A DNA stretch of 64,000 bases from Kineosphaera sp039812485 (GCA_039812485.1 JBDIAP010000002.1:1-64000); one strand, 5' to 3'. Positions 8,853-17,474 are shown, counted from the stretch's first letter. Program-made: numbers and translations. Notes: generated from the letters alone by a model not told the origin.

Positions 8853-9428
8853 TCAGACGCGCGTGCGGTGGAAGCCGTCGTGCGACCGGCTCGCCGTCGG
8901 CCCGCGCTGCCCCTGGTAGTGCGACCCCCGCGCGGCGCTGCCGTAGGGCTGCTCCGCGGCGCTGCTGAGCCGGAAGAAGCACAGCTGCCCGATCTTCATG
9001 CCGGGCCACAGCTTGATGGGCAGCGTCGCGACGTTGCTCAGCTCGAGGGTGACGTGCCCGGAGAACCCGGGGTCGACGAACCCCGCGGTGGCGTGCGTCA
9101 GCAGGCCGAGCCGACCCAGCGACGACTTGCCCTCGACGCGGGCCGCGACGTCGTCGGGCAGCGTCACAGTCTCGTAGGTCGAGCCGAGCACGAACTCACC
9201 GGGGTGCAGCACGAAACAGTCGTCGGGGTCGGCCTCGACGAGGCGGGTCAGCTCGGGCTGCTCCTGGGCGGGGTCGATGACCGCGTATTTGTGGTTGTCG
9301 AAGAGCCGGAAATAGCGGTCGAGCCGCACGTCGATGCTCGACGGCTGGATCATCCCGGCGTCGAAGGGGTCGAGCCGCACGCGGCCCGCGTCGACCTCGG
9401 CTCGGATATCGCGATCTGACAGCAGCAC
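8853..9428 (-). CDS. dcd: dCTP deaminase
   Basis: A 191-residue enzyme that deaminates dCTP towards dUMP supply for thymidylate synthesis. The family core is present: IQPSSIDVRLD, the active-site segment VEGKSSLGRLGLLTHATAGFVDPGFSG and TLELSN, which contains the catalytic Glu. Many actinobacterial members also hydrolyse dUTP, giving dUMP directly; length and motifs fit that bifunctional group, though activity is inferred. The start is GTG 9428 with a weak ribosome site; a later start would remove the conserved LLSDRDI beginning. Confidence 0.93.
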   Translation of the reverse strand: MLLSDRDIRAEVDAGRVRLDPFDAGMIQPSSIDVRLDRYFRLFDNHKYAVIDPAQEQPELTRLVEADPDDCFVLHPGEFVLGSTYETVTLPDDVAARVEGKSSLGRLGLLTHATAGFVDPGFSGHVTLELSNVATLPIKLWPGMKIGQLCFFRLSSAAEQPYGSAARGSHYQGQRGPTASRSHDGFHRTRV

Positions 9429-9749
9429 GCGCGCCAGGCTACCGGCGCGGACGCGCGTCGGCCGCGGGCGTCCGGGGCCGACCCCGCACAGCGTCGGCGG
9501 ATTCCCTGGACTTCATGGATCCCCTTGGGAAACAAGGGATTCGCCGCAGACACGGGGCATACCGAGATTTTGCAGTCGCGGCGCTCAGGCCCGGCCCGCA
9601 CGGGCCGAAGGGAGGTTCGCGAGCGCAGGGCGACGTGCGACGTCCACGGCGGCCGGCGCCGGAGGGGGTGCCGGTCGTCTTGGACGGCGCACCCGGCCTC
9701 GCGGGGGGACTCGCTCGTCTACGCCGTCGACAGACAGGACAGCCTCGCG
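9429..9749. other. Divergent intergenic region dcd / PBP4
   Basis: No gene is supported in these 321 bases. Bases 9495-9546 form an imperfect hairpin (CGGCGGATTCCCT with AGGGATTCGCCG) containing a smaller CCTTG/CAAGG stem. It could lie in the leader of the carboxypeptidase gene. I could not match it to a known riboswitch. Confidence 0.4.
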
Positions 9750-11045
9750 ATGACCCCACGCCCCCTGCTCAGTGCCGCCTGCGCGCTGGGACTTGCGCTC
9801 CCCGCCGCCGCCGTGGCGGGCCAGGTCGGCCACGCCGCGCCGGCCGTGTCTGCCGCCGCCACCGTCGCTGCGCCGGCGCGGACCCAACCGGCCGCGGCCT
9901 CCAGCACCATGGAGGTGGCGATCTCGCGCACGCTCAACGCCGCCTCCAAGAGCCAGTATCTCGGCGCGGGCCTCAGCGGCTACGTCGTCGACAGCGGCAC
10001 CGGCGAGGTCATCTGGTCGCGCAACGTCTCGCGCACCCGCATGCCGGCCTCGACGCAGAAGGTCATCACCGCCTACGTCGCGCTGCGCACCCTGCACCCA
10101 CGGGCGCAGATCATCACCAAGACCGTGCAGTCGCAGTCGAATCCGGGCAACGTCTATCTCGTCGGCGCCGGCGATCCGACCCTGACGAAGGCCCGGCTCG
10201 TGAGCCTCGCGAGCCGCACCGCTCAGGCCCTCGCGGCTCAGGGCCGCACGAGCGTCAACCTCTACCTCGACGACACCGTCTTCCCGCGGCCCACGCTGGC
10301 GCAGGGCTGGAAGGGCGACTACCTGTCGAGCGACGTGCAGCTCGTGCGGGGTCTGACGATGGCCGGCTACCGCGGCAAGGACGGCGCGGTCGCCGCCGGC
10401 ACGGTCGTCAAGGCGGAGTTCGTCAAGCGCGGCATCACCGTCGGCGAGTTCAGCCGCGGCACGGCGCCGGAGACCCGCGACGTGCTCGCGGAGAGCTGGT
10501 CACCGACGATCGCCGCGATCCTGTCCTCGATGCTCAACTACAGCAACAACGACTACGCCGAATACCTGCTGCGACTCTCGGCGCAGCGCGCCGGCGAGCC
10601 CACGACCTGGGCCGGCGCCCTCGGCCACGCCCGCAGCGTGCTCGCGCAGGGCGACATCACGACGACCGGCTACGTCGCCCGCGACGGCTCGGGCCTCTCG
10701 CGCAGCAACCGGATGCCGGTGCGCACGCTCGTCGACACGGTCGCCAAGCTGCACGCCAACCCCACCGACCGGGCCATCGTCTTCGCGCGGGGGGCGCTGC
10801 CGCGCGCGGGCCAGACGGGCACGCTCGCCTCGCGCTACAAGTCGACGGCCCAGCGCTGCGCGGTCGGCAAGGTCATCGCCAAGACCGGCACCCTCAACGA
10901 CGTCGTCGGGCTGGCGGGCGTCGCCGAGGGAGTCGACGGCCGAGACCGCATCTTCGCCTTCCTCGAGAACGGCAACCGCAAGACCGCCGCGGTGCGCAAC
11001 GCTGTCGACACGCTGGCAACGACGGCCGTGGGCTGCCGCCTCTGA
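9750..11045 (+). CDS. dacB: D-alanyl-D-alanine carboxypeptidase / endopeptidase (PBP4, peptidase S13)
   Basis: A 431-residue secreted penicillin-binding protein that trims or cuts peptidoglycan cross-links. From ATG 9750 the protein begins with a Sec signal peptide (RPLLSAACALGLALPAAAVAG, cleavage near HAA). The SxxK motif is S101-T-Q-K104, the SxN motif is in NYSNNDYAEY and the KTG motif is in VIAKTGTLNDV. All three match class C low-molecular-weight PBPs. Upstream in-frame starts would bury the signal peptide, so they are rejected. It stands alone, divergent from dcd. Confidence 0.9.
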   Translation: MTPRPLLSAACALGLALPAAAVAGQVGHAAPAVSAAATVAAPARTQPAAASSTMEVAISRTLNAASKSQYLGAGLSGYVVDSGTGEVIWSRNVSRTRMPASTQKVITAYVALRTLHPRAQIITKTVQSQSNPGNVYLVGAGDPTLTKARLVSLASRTAQALAAQGRTSVNLYLDDTVFPRPTLAQGWKGDYLSSDVQLVRGLTMAGYRGKDGAVAAGTVVKAEFVKRGITVGEFSRGTAPETRDVLAESWSPTIAAILSSMLNYSNNDYAEYLLRLSAQRAGEPTTWAGALGHARSVLAQGDITTTGYVARDGSGLSRSNRMPVRTLVDTVAKLHANPTDRAIVFARGALPRAGQTGTLASRYKSTAQRCAVGKVIAKTGTLNDVVGLAGVAEGVDGRDRIFAFLENGNRKTAAVRNAVDTLATTAVGCRL

Positions 11046-11199
11046 CCGGGCTGCACGGAGGCTCGCTCGCGTCGGGTAGACTCCCCAGACGTTCCTTCCG
11101 GTCGCCTCGTCGGCGCCGAGAGGACGCGCCGAGCAACTCGACCCACCGACTGGACCATCACCGAACATGTGTTGGATACGTGTGAGTTGAGCTGCAGTT

Positions 11200-11270
11200 G
11201 CGAGCGTAGTTCAATGGTAGAACATCAGCTTCCCAAGCTGAATACGCGGGTTCGATTCCCGTCGCTCGCT
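11200..11270 (+). tRNA. tRNA-Gly (anticodon CCC)
   Basis: A complete 71-nt cloverleaf. The 7-bp acceptor stem is GCGAGCG with CGCTCGC and the discriminator is T. The D arm is GTTCAATGGTAGAAC. The anticodon stem TCAGC/GCTGA holds loop TTCCCAA with anticodon CCC at 11232-11234. The T loop is TTCGATT. It reads GGG glycine codons. CCA is not encoded. Confidence 0.97.
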
Positions 11271-11276
11271 CGACAG

Positions 11277-11315
11277 GCCAGAGGCCCCGCGATCACAGGT
11301 CGCGGGGCCTCTGGC
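11277..11315 (+). terminator. Strong hairpin just after tRNA-Gly
   Basis: A perfect 16-bp GC-rich stem (11277-11292 with 11300-11315) has a 7-nt loop and begins 7 bases after the tRNA. There is no T-tract. It probably ends tRNA transcription. Confidence 0.75.
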
Positions 11316-11377
11316 ATGTGGCCAGTGGCCTGTGGCATGTGGCCTGTGGAGCGAGGGCATGTGGCCTGTGGAGCGAG
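11314..11377. repeat. Short tandem repeat after tRNA terminator
   Basis: The 20-mer CATGTGGCCTGTGGAGCGAG occurs exactly at 11336-11355 and 11358-11377, with a diverged partial copy from 11314. No coding role is seen. Confidence 0.75.
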
Positions 11378-11393
11378 CCGAGCCGGGCGCGGT

Positions 11394-11525
11394 TCACCAC
11401 CACGCGGGCACCCGCGCACGACCGGCGAGCCATGGCGAGTCCGGCGCGTCACGGACGCGGCGGTGCGTGCGCTCGAGCTGCGCGACGATTCCGAGGACGA
11501 CGAGGATGAAGAGCAGCAGTGTCAT
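11394..11525 (-). CDS. Possible 43-residue single-helix membrane protein
   Basis: A short frame from ATG 11525 encodes an N-terminal hydrophobic helix (MTLLLFILVVLGIVAQLE) followed by a basic tail (RTHRRVRD), typical of tiny inner-membrane proteins. It is divergent from the GlxA-type regulator and would share its AT-richer promoter region. No convincing ribosome site precedes it, so this is a weak call; longer versions of the frame look non-coding. Confidence 0.35.
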   Translation of the reverse strand: MTLLLFILVVLGIVAQLERTHRRVRDAPDSPWLAGRARVPAWW

Positions 11526-11561
11526 GGCAGTAAGTGTGTGGCCGCCGACTTTCCGCCAACA

Positions 11562-11598
11562 GTGGCAGCCATGCCACGTATGACAATTTTCCTGCCAC
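11562..11598. promoter_or_regulatory. Candidate operator upstream of GlxA-type regulator
   Basis: GTGGCAGCCATGCCAC (11562-11577) is a perfect 6-bp inverted repeat with a 4-bp spacer. A further TGCCAC lies at 11593-11598, two helical turns on, and directly precedes the regulator start at 11608. The region is unusually AT-rich (GACAATTTTCC). It is probably the promoter and autoregulatory site; binding is inferred. Confidence 0.45.
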
Positions 11599-11607
11599 AC
11601 TGGGTCG

Positions 11608-12558
11608 ATGCCACTGCGCTCCGTCGCCGTCCTCCTTCCACCGCTGCCCTCACCCTTCGAGTTCGGCGTCATCTTCGAGGTCTTCGGCATCGACCGTTCC
11701 GACGACGGGGTGCCCGCCTTCGACTTCCGGGCCTGCGCGCAGCAAGCCGGGACACCGGTGCCGATGGGGCAGGGGATGTCGATCGTCGCGCCCTACGACT
11801 TCGACGGTGCGATCGGCGCCGACGTCGTGGTGGTCGCGGCGACCAAGAGTCGGGACTTCTCGCCCGAGCTCCTCGCCGCCGTGCGTCGCGCCCACGCCGA
11901 GGGGGCGACCCTGCTGTCGCTGTGCTCGGGCGCCTTCGTGCTCGCCGCCGCCGGCCTGCTCGACGGGCGGCGCTGCACGAGCCACTGGTTCCACACGCAG
12001 GAGTTCCGGCGCGACCACCCGCTCGTCGACATCGACCCCGACGTGCTCTTCGTCGACGAGGGCGACATCATCACCAGCGCCGGCACCGCGGCGGGCATCG
12101 ACGCCTGCCTGCATCTCGTGCGCCGCGAGCTGGGAGCCGGGGTCGCGACACGCATCGCCCGCCGCATGGTGGTGCCGCCGCAGCGCGACGGTGGCCAGAG
12201 GCAGTTCATCGACCGCCCGATCCCGACGACGGCCGGCGACAGCCTCGCGCCGCTGCTGGAGTGGATGGCGGCGCATCTCGACGTCGAACAGAACGTCGGC
12301 GGCCTCGCCCGGCGAGCGGCGATGTCACCGCGGACCTTCGCGCGGCGCTTCGTCGCCGAGACCGGCACGACCCCGGCCCAATGGCTCATCCAGCGCCGCC
12401 TCGACCTCGCGCGGCGGCTGCTCGAGCAGACCGAGCTGCCCATCGAGGCCGTGGCGACCAAGAGCGGGTTCGGCAGCGCCACCGCCCTGCGACAACACTT
12501 CGGGCGGGCGGTCGGCATCCCGCCGGCCGACTACCGCAGGGCCTTCGCCACGACGTGA
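11608..12558 (+). CDS. GlxA/FtrA-family transcriptional regulator (DJ-1/PfpI domain + AraC HTH)
   Basis: A 316-residue regulator. Residues 1 to about 190 form a DJ-1/PfpI-like glutamine amidotransferase fold with the nucleophile-elbow Cys106 in LLSLCSGAFVLAAAGLLDGR. Residues about 215-310 carry an AraC-type double helix-turn-helix (VGGLARRAAMSPRTFARRF and IEAVATKSGFGSATALRQHF). Such proteins usually sense small metabolites and act on neighbouring catabolic genes, but no obvious target is adjacent. The inverted repeat upstream suggests autoregulation. Confidence 0.9.
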   Translation: MPLRSVAVLLPPLPSPFEFGVIFEVFGIDRSDDGVPAFDFRACAQQAGTPVPMGQGMSIVAPYDFDGAIGADVVVVAATKSRDFSPELLAAVRRAHAEGATLLSLCSGAFVLAAAGLLDGRRCTSHWFHTQEFRRDHPLVDIDPDVLFVDEGDIITSAGTAAGIDACLHLVRRELGAGVATRIARRMVVPPQRDGGQRQFIDRPIPTTAGDSLAPLLEWMAAHLDVEQNVGGLARRAAMSPRTFARRFVAETGTTPAQWLIQRRLDLARRLLEQTELPIEAVATKSGFGSATALRQHFGRAVGIPPADYRRAFATT

Positions 12559-12570
12559 CGCGCCGGCCGG

Positions 12571-14289
12571 CTACTGCCCGTCGCCCGGCCCCTCGACGCC
12601 CGCCCCCTCAACGCCCGACTCCCCGACGCCCGGCTCCTCGACGCCCGGCTCCTCGACGGTCGGTTCCTCGCCCGGCTCCTCGGCGGTCGCGCCCTGGTCG
12701 CCGAGAGCCCGGGCCAGCGCGGCCTCCACGCGGGCGGTGTTGTCGACCAGGCGCTGGGTCTCGCGACCGATGAGCACGCCGTAGCTGTAGGTGTCCTCCC
12801 CCGCGGCGCGCGCCGCGGCCGCGATGCGGCGCAGCTCCGCGCGCGCGACGACGGCGTCCTGGTGGTCGCCGAGCAGCTCTTGCAGATCGACCCACGCCGC
12901 GAGGGCCTCCTTGGGATCGGCGCGGATCGGGGCCTCGTCGGGCGCGGTGTCGTCGCACTCCGCGCCGGGGTCGTCCTGCACGGCGTCGGCGAACTTCGTC
13001 GCGGCCTCCACGGCATACCGCGCCGCCTTGCCCTTCTTGCGCACCTCGTGCAACTCGTGCTCCCGCGCCGCCGGCGTCTCGGCCTCGTCCGCAAGGTGCG
13101 CCCGGCTCTCGACCCGGCGCGTCGCCGCGAGCAGCAGGTCGCTGAGGGTGCGCCGGGAGCGCTCCTTCCACGGCAGATGCAGGAGGAATTCGACGAGCCC
13201 GCTCAGCAGCCGCTCGTAGCGAGCCCCGGCGAGGGCCACGACGACGTGCGCGTGGGCCCGGGCGTGGGCACGGTCGAGCTCGCGGTGCAGCCGCCGCCGG
13301 ATGCCGCCGTGCACGTCGCCGCGCGGCAGGTCGTCGAGCTCGGCCAGGATGCGCTCGCGCACGACCTCGCCGTCGCGGGCGCCGGCGAGGGTGCGCGTCA
13401 GCCAGCGCACCTGGGTGCGCACGCGCTGGGTCTGCTCCTTGTCGAGCCACGGCCGGATCGTGCGCAGCGTGGCACGCAGCCGCCGGGTCGCCACACGCAT
13501 CTTGTGGACGGCGTCGGGCGCGTCGTCGCGCACGTCGTCGGTGAGCGCCTGGATGACACCGACCTGCGCGGCGGCGTAGCGCCACACGGCAAGCCGCGAG
13601 CCGGTGACGTCGGCCTCGATCGACACGTCGGCGGGCACCGCGGCCGACAGCCCAGGCTCGAGACCGAGATCCGCCAACGCTCGGGCCAGCTTCGACGGCG
13701 ACTCGCCGGGCCGCAGCCCGGACCGCTCGAAGGCCTCGACGATCGCGGGCAGCGCGCCCCGCGCCGCCGGACTCCGGCCGACAAGCTCGACCTCGACCTC
13801 CCGCCAGGCGACGACCTCGGCCTCGGCACCGGGGCGCCAGGCCTGCACCGAGTCGTCCTCGACGAGGGCGAGCACGCCGCCGTCGGCGTCGAGCAGCTCG
13901 CGGCGCACCCGCACGGTGCGCAGCACGCACACCGGCATGAGCAGCTCGCGACCGACGATGTCGGCCACCTCTGCACGCAACAGTGTGGGGACCTGGCTGC
14001 GCTTGCCGCCCGCGGGCTCGTGGAATTCCCGGCGCTGGAGCGCCCCGTCGGGGCTCGGCCCGCCGGGGGTCTTGAGGTGCCAGCCGGCGTCGGTGCCGCC
14101 CGTGCGTCGGCGCAGCGTGCACTTCGCGGCGAGCAGCGCCAGGTCGGGGGTGTCGTGATAGATGGCCGTCTGCGTCATGCGGCGGGCCGCTCCGACGCTC
14201 GCGATCGGGCCGACACCGGCCAGGCGGGGCAAGCGGGCGTCGGCGGGGATGTCGAACTTGAGTTCGGTCTCCAAGGCAACCTCGGGCAC
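12571..14289 (-). CDS. CYTH and CHAD domain protein
   Basis: A 572-residue protein. The N-terminal CYTH (triphosphate tunnel) domain starts with the signature ETELKFDIP and continues with charged strands such as CTLRRRTGGTDAGWHLKTPGG. A helical CHAD domain follows (about 230-510) with the conserved DAVHKMRVATRRLRATLRTIRPWLD and a second basic helix HEVRKKGKAARYAVEAATKF. CHAD binds polyphosphate and CYTH hydrolyses or binds triphosphates, so a role in polyphosphate metabolism is likely. The start is GTG 14289. The last 35 residues are a degenerate Glu-Pro-Gly-Val repeat, encoded by about 15-bp tandem DNA repeats at 12590-12690. Confidence 0.9.
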   Translation of the reverse strand: MPEVALETELKFDIPADARLPRLAGVGPIASVGAARRMTQTAIYHDTPDLALLAAKCTLRRRTGGTDAGWHLKTPGGPSPDGALQRREFHEPAGGKRSQVPTLLRAEVADIVGRELLMPVCVLRTVRVRRELLDADGGVLALVEDDSVQAWRPGAEAEVVAWREVEVELVGRSPAARGALPAIVEAFERSGLRPGESPSKLARALADLGLEPGLSAAVPADVSIEADVTGSRLAVWRYAAAQVGVIQALTDDVRDDAPDAVHKMRVATRRLRATLRTIRPWLDKEQTQRVRTQVRWLTRTLAGARDGEVVRERILAELDDLPRGDVHGGIRRRLHRELDRAHARAHAHVVVALAGARYERLLSGLVEFLLHLPWKERSRRTLSDLLLAATRRVESRAHLADEAETPAAREHELHEVRKKGKAARYAVEAATKFADAVQDDPGAECDDTAPDEAPIRADPKEALAAWVDLQELLGDHQDAVVARAELRRIAAAARAAGEDTYSYGVLIGRETQRLVDNTARVEAALARALGDQGATAEEPGEEPTVEEPGVEEPGVGESGVEGAGVEGPGDGQ

Positions 14290-14444
14290 CCGGTCAGTCT
14301 AGGGACGCCCGCCCGTCGCCGCGCCGACACGCGCTCGCCCCCGACCGCCGGTGCACCGGGGGCGGCTGCCGGTGGTCCCACAATGGCCCGAGTGACGCTC
14401 CGCCGCAGGCGCCTTGCGGACCGCGGCGATGCCGTGCACAATCA

Positions 14445-14462
14445 TGTTACTGACGAGTAACA
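14445..14462. promoter_or_regulatory. Palindromic operator upstream of acyl-CoA dehydrogenase
   Basis: TGTTACTGACGAGTAACA is a perfect 7-bp inverted repeat with a 4-bp spacer, 60 bases upstream of the GTG start. Size and position fit a TetR-type repressor of fatty-acid degradation genes. The regulator is not in this neighbourhood; its identity is inferred. Confidence 0.6.
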
Positions 14463-14522
14463 ACAAGAGACGTTCCCGACCGCGGGTCGAAGGACGTCGG
14501 TCCGGGTGACAAAGGGGCAACC

Positions 14523-16412
14523 GTGAGCCACTACAAGAGCAACGTGCGCGATCTGGAGTTCAACCTGTTCGAGGTGCTCGGGCGGCAGGACATCCTCGGA
14601 GAGGGGCCCTTCGGGGACGTCGACGCCGACGTCGCCCGGGAGATCCTGCACGAGGTGGCGCGCCTGGCCGAGAACGAGCTCGGCGAGAGCCTGCTGGAGT
14701 CCGACCGCAACCCACCCGTCTTCGACCCGAGCACCGGCTCGGTGACGCTGCCGGAGTCGTTCAAGCGCTCCTACAAGGCGTATGTCGACGCGGGCTGGGG
14801 CAACCTCAACGTGCACGGCGACCTCGGCGGCACCGTGGCCCCGCCGTCGCTGCGGTGGGCCGTGGCCGAACTCGTGCTCGGGGCCAACCCGGCGCTCTAC
14901 ATGTATACGGCCGGCTTCGGCTTCGCCTCGATCCTCTACGAGCTCGGCACCCCGGAGCAGAAGAAGATCGCCGCGCACATGGTCGAGAAGCAGTGGGGCT
15001 CGACGATGGTGCTCACCGAGCCCGACGCGGGCTCCGACGTCGGCGCCGGCCGGGCCAAGGCCACCCAGAACGCCGACGGCACGTGGAACATCACCGGCGT
15101 CAAGCGCTTCATCACGTCGGCCGAGCACGACCTGTCCGACAACATCATCCATCTCGTGCTCGCCCGCCCCGAGGGCGCCGGCGGCGGCACCAAGGGGCTC
15201 TCGCTCTTCTGCGTGCCCAAGTATCACCTCGACGTCGAGACCGGGGAGCTCGGCGAGCGCAACGGCGTCTATGTCACGAACGTCGAGCACAAGATGGGTC
15301 TCAAGGTCAGCACGACGTGCGAAGTGCGTTTCGGCGAGAAGGAGCCCGCGGTCGGCACTCTCGTCGGCGACGTGCACGACGGCATCGCGCAGATGTTCCG
15401 CGTCATCGAATACGCCCGCATGATGGTCGGCACCAAGGCGATCGCGACGCTCTCCTCGGGCTACCTCAACGCGCTCGCCTACGCCAAGGAACGCGTGCAG
15501 GGCGCCGACATGACACAGATGGCCGACAAGTCGGCCCCGCGCGTGACGATCACCCACCACCCCGACGTGCGCCGCTCGCTCATACTCCAGAAGGCGTATG
15601 CCGAGGGGCTGCGCGCACTCGTGCTCTACACCGCGACCCTGCAGGACACGGTCGCCCGGCACGAGCTCGAGGCGCACGGCACGACCTCCGGCACGCCCGA
15701 GGAGGTCGACGCCGAGGTCGACATGGCCGCCCGCGTCAACGACCTGCTGCTGCCCGTCGTCAAGGCCGTCGGCTCCGAGCGCGCGTGGGTGCTGCTCGGC
15801 ACCGAGTCGCTGCAGACCTATGGCGGGTCGGGCTTCCTGCAGGACTATCCCGTCGAGCAGTACGTGCGCGACGCCAAGATCGACACCCTCTATGAGGGCA
15901 CGACCGCGATCCAGGGCATGGACTTCTTCTTCCGCAAGATCATCCGCGACAAGGGCGGCGCGCTGGGGCACATCGCCGAGCAGATCCAGGCCTTCGTCAC
16001 CGGCGGGGGCGACGGCGACCCGCTGGCCACCGAGCGCAAGCTGCTCGGCCGCGCCGGCGAAGACGTGCAGGCGATCCTCGGCTTCATGGTCGGCGAGCTC
16101 ATGAAGTCGGACCCGCGCACCGGCGAGGACAACGACCCGCGCAACCTCTACAAGATCGGGCTGAACACGACGCGGCTGCTCATGGCCGCGGGCGACGTCA
16201 TGGTCGGGTGGCTGCTGCTGCGGCAGGCCGTCGTGGCGCTCGACGCGCTGGGGCGCGAGGGGCTCTCCGAGGGCGACCGGGCCTTCTACACGGGCAAGGT
16301 GGCGGCGGCGCGATTCTTCGCCCGCACGGTGCTGCCGCTGCTCGCGGGCGAACGAGACGTCGCGACGCACACCGACAACGCGCTCATGGACCTGCCCGAA
16401 GACGCGTTCTGA
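14523..16412 (+). CDS. Acyl-CoA dehydrogenase (FadE5-like)
   Basis: A 629-residue flavoenzyme for the first step of fatty-acid beta-oxidation. It has the long form, with an N-terminal extension, a middle beta domain (MVLTEPDAGSDVG, NITGVKRFITSAEHD) and a C-terminal helical domain followed by an extra tail. The catalytic Glu458 lies in DTLYEGTTAIQGMDFFFRK. Length and the YEGT motif resemble mycobacterial FadE5. The GTG start has AAGGGG upstream. It is a single-gene unit behind a perfect palindrome and ends at a strong hairpin. Confidence 0.92.
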   Translation: MSHYKSNVRDLEFNLFEVLGRQDILGEGPFGDVDADVAREILHEVARLAENELGESLLESDRNPPVFDPSTGSVTLPESFKRSYKAYVDAGWGNLNVHGDLGGTVAPPSLRWAVAELVLGANPALYMYTAGFGFASILYELGTPEQKKIAAHMVEKQWGSTMVLTEPDAGSDVGAGRAKATQNADGTWNITGVKRFITSAEHDLSDNIIHLVLARPEGAGGGTKGLSLFCVPKYHLDVETGELGERNGVYVTNVEHKMGLKVSTTCEVRFGEKEPAVGTLVGDVHDGIAQMFRVIEYARMMVGTKAIATLSSGYLNALAYAKERVQGADMTQMADKSAPRVTITHHPDVRRSLILQKAYAEGLRALVLYTATLQDTVARHELEAHGTTSGTPEEVDAEVDMAARVNDLLLPVVKAVGSERAWVLLGTESLQTYGGSGFLQDYPVEQYVRDAKIDTLYEGTTAIQGMDFFFRKIIRDKGGALGHIAEQIQAFVTGGGDGDPLATERKLLGRAGEDVQAILGFMVGELMKSDPRTGEDNDPRNLYKIGLNTTRLLMAAGDVMVGWLLLRQAVVALDALGREGLSEGDRAFYTGKVAAARFFARTVLPLLAGERDVATHTDNALMDLPEDAF

Positions 16413-16452
16413 GTCGCACGGAGCCCCTCGTGCGCCGCTCGGGCACGAGAAG

Positions 16453-16477
16453 GCCGGCGCCCCCCGAGGGCGCCGGC
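16453..16477 (+). terminator. Terminator hairpin after acyl-CoA dehydrogenase
   Basis: A 10-bp perfect stem (GCCGGCGCCC with GGGCGCCGGC) has a 5-nt loop and is followed by TTC. It sits 41 bases past the stop and ahead of the convergent thiE end, so it may serve both directions. Confidence 0.75.
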
Positions 16478-16541
16478 TTCCGGGCAAGTCTTGCGGGGCG
16501 GACACAGCGGCGAAAACCAGTGTCCAGATCGCGGGACGAGC

Positions 16542-17228
16542 TCATCCCGGCAACCGGTCCCGCAGCCGGCGCGCGGCGGTCTCCGGATCGTCCGCGCCGG
16601 TGATCGCCCGCACGACGACGATGCGGGTGGCGCCGGCGTCGAGCACGTCGCCGAGCGTGGACTCGTCGATGCCGCCGATCGCGAACCACGGCTTGGGCTG
16701 CGGCCCCCGAGCGGCGGCGCGCACGATGTCGAGGCCGACGCCCGGGCGTCCGGGCTTCGTCGGGGTGGCCCACAGGGGGCCGGTGCAGAAGTAGTCGACG
16801 TCGGCGTCGTCGCGCGCGGCGTCCAGCTGCCGGGCGTCGTGGGTGGAGCGGCCCAGCAGGGCATGAGGCGCGACCCGGCGCGCGGCCACCGGCGGCAGGT
16901 CGCCCTGACCCACGTGCAGCACGTCGGCGCCGGCCAGCTGCGCGACGTCGGCGCGGTCGTTGACGCTGAACAGCGCCCCCGCCTCCCCGGCCCGGCGCGC
17001 GAGGATCTCCAGCAGCTCGAGCTCGCGCGCGGCCTCCAGCGTCTTGTCACGCAGCTGCACGATGTCGACGCCGCCGGCGTAGGCGGCCGCCACGAAGTCG
17101 TCGAAGTCGCCCTGCGCCTCGCGCGCGTCGGTGCACAGGTAGAGGCGTGCGGAGGCCAGGCGGGCGCCGGCCCCGCGGCGCGCGCCGTCGGCCGGCGTCT
17201 CGAGGGGCTGCGGATGCGGTGTGCTCAC
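16542..17228 (-). CDS. thiE: Thiamine-phosphate synthase
   Basis: A 228-residue TIM-barrel enzyme that joins the pyrimidine (HMP-PP) and thiazole phosphate halves of thiamine. Family motifs are GVDIVQLRDKTL, LFSVNDRADVAQLAGADVLHVGQGDLP, CTGPLWATPTKPG and WFAIGGIDESTLGDVLDAGATRIVVVRAI. GTG 17228 is used because longer versions of the frame run through the divergent riboswitch region. It is transcribed away from thiO, and no riboswitch is seen on its own side. Confidence 0.93.
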   Translation of the reverse strand: MSTPHPQPLETPADGARRGAGARLASARLYLCTDAREAQGDFDDFVAAAYAGGVDIVQLRDKTLEAARELELLEILARRAGEAGALFSVNDRADVAQLAGADVLHVGQGDLPPVAARRVAPHALLGRSTHDARQLDAARDDADVDYFCTGPLWATPTKPGRPGVGLDIVRAAARGPQPKPWFAIGGIDESTLGDVLDAGATRIVVVRAITGADDPETAARRLRDRLPG

Positions 17229-17362
17229 CGGAACACCGTAGGCCCGCGTCGCCCGGCTCACCGTGGCAGCCGCCGAGGCCGACCCTGCGACCACACCGAG
17301 ACCAACCGGGACGATCTGCCGGGGCGATCTGCCGGGCGCAGGTGAGCGCGTTACGGTGGGGG

Positions 17363-17474
17363 CACTCCGCGGGAGCCACGACGCGCGGTCGCTGCGACCG
17401 CCCCGGTGGCTGAGAGGGCGCCCGGCGGGCGCCGACCGCTCGAACCTGTCCGGGTCATGCCGGCGAAGGGAGGA
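17363..17474 (+). ncRNA. TPP riboswitch (THI element)
   Basis: The conserved THI-box parts are present in order: GCGGGAGCC (about 17369-17377), GGTGGCTGAGAGGGCG (17405-17420), then CGAACCTGTCCGGGTCATGC ending 17460, closing into CGGCGAAGGGAGG. The variable P3 arm and the GCGCCCGGCGGGCGCC hairpin sit where expected. The ribosome site of thiO (GGGAGG) is inside the 3' end, so TPP binding most likely blocks translation initiation and controls the thiO-thiS-thiG-thiF operon. Confidence 0.93.

Noticed and set aside
9429..9749. Possible ydaO (c-di-AMP) riboswitch before the PBP4 gene
   Set aside because: A hairpin exists, but I could not find the conserved ydaO core sequences.
9525..9749. N-terminal extension of the PBP4 protein from an upstream in-frame start
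   Set aside because: It would place about 75 polar residues before a clear signal peptide that begins at 9750.
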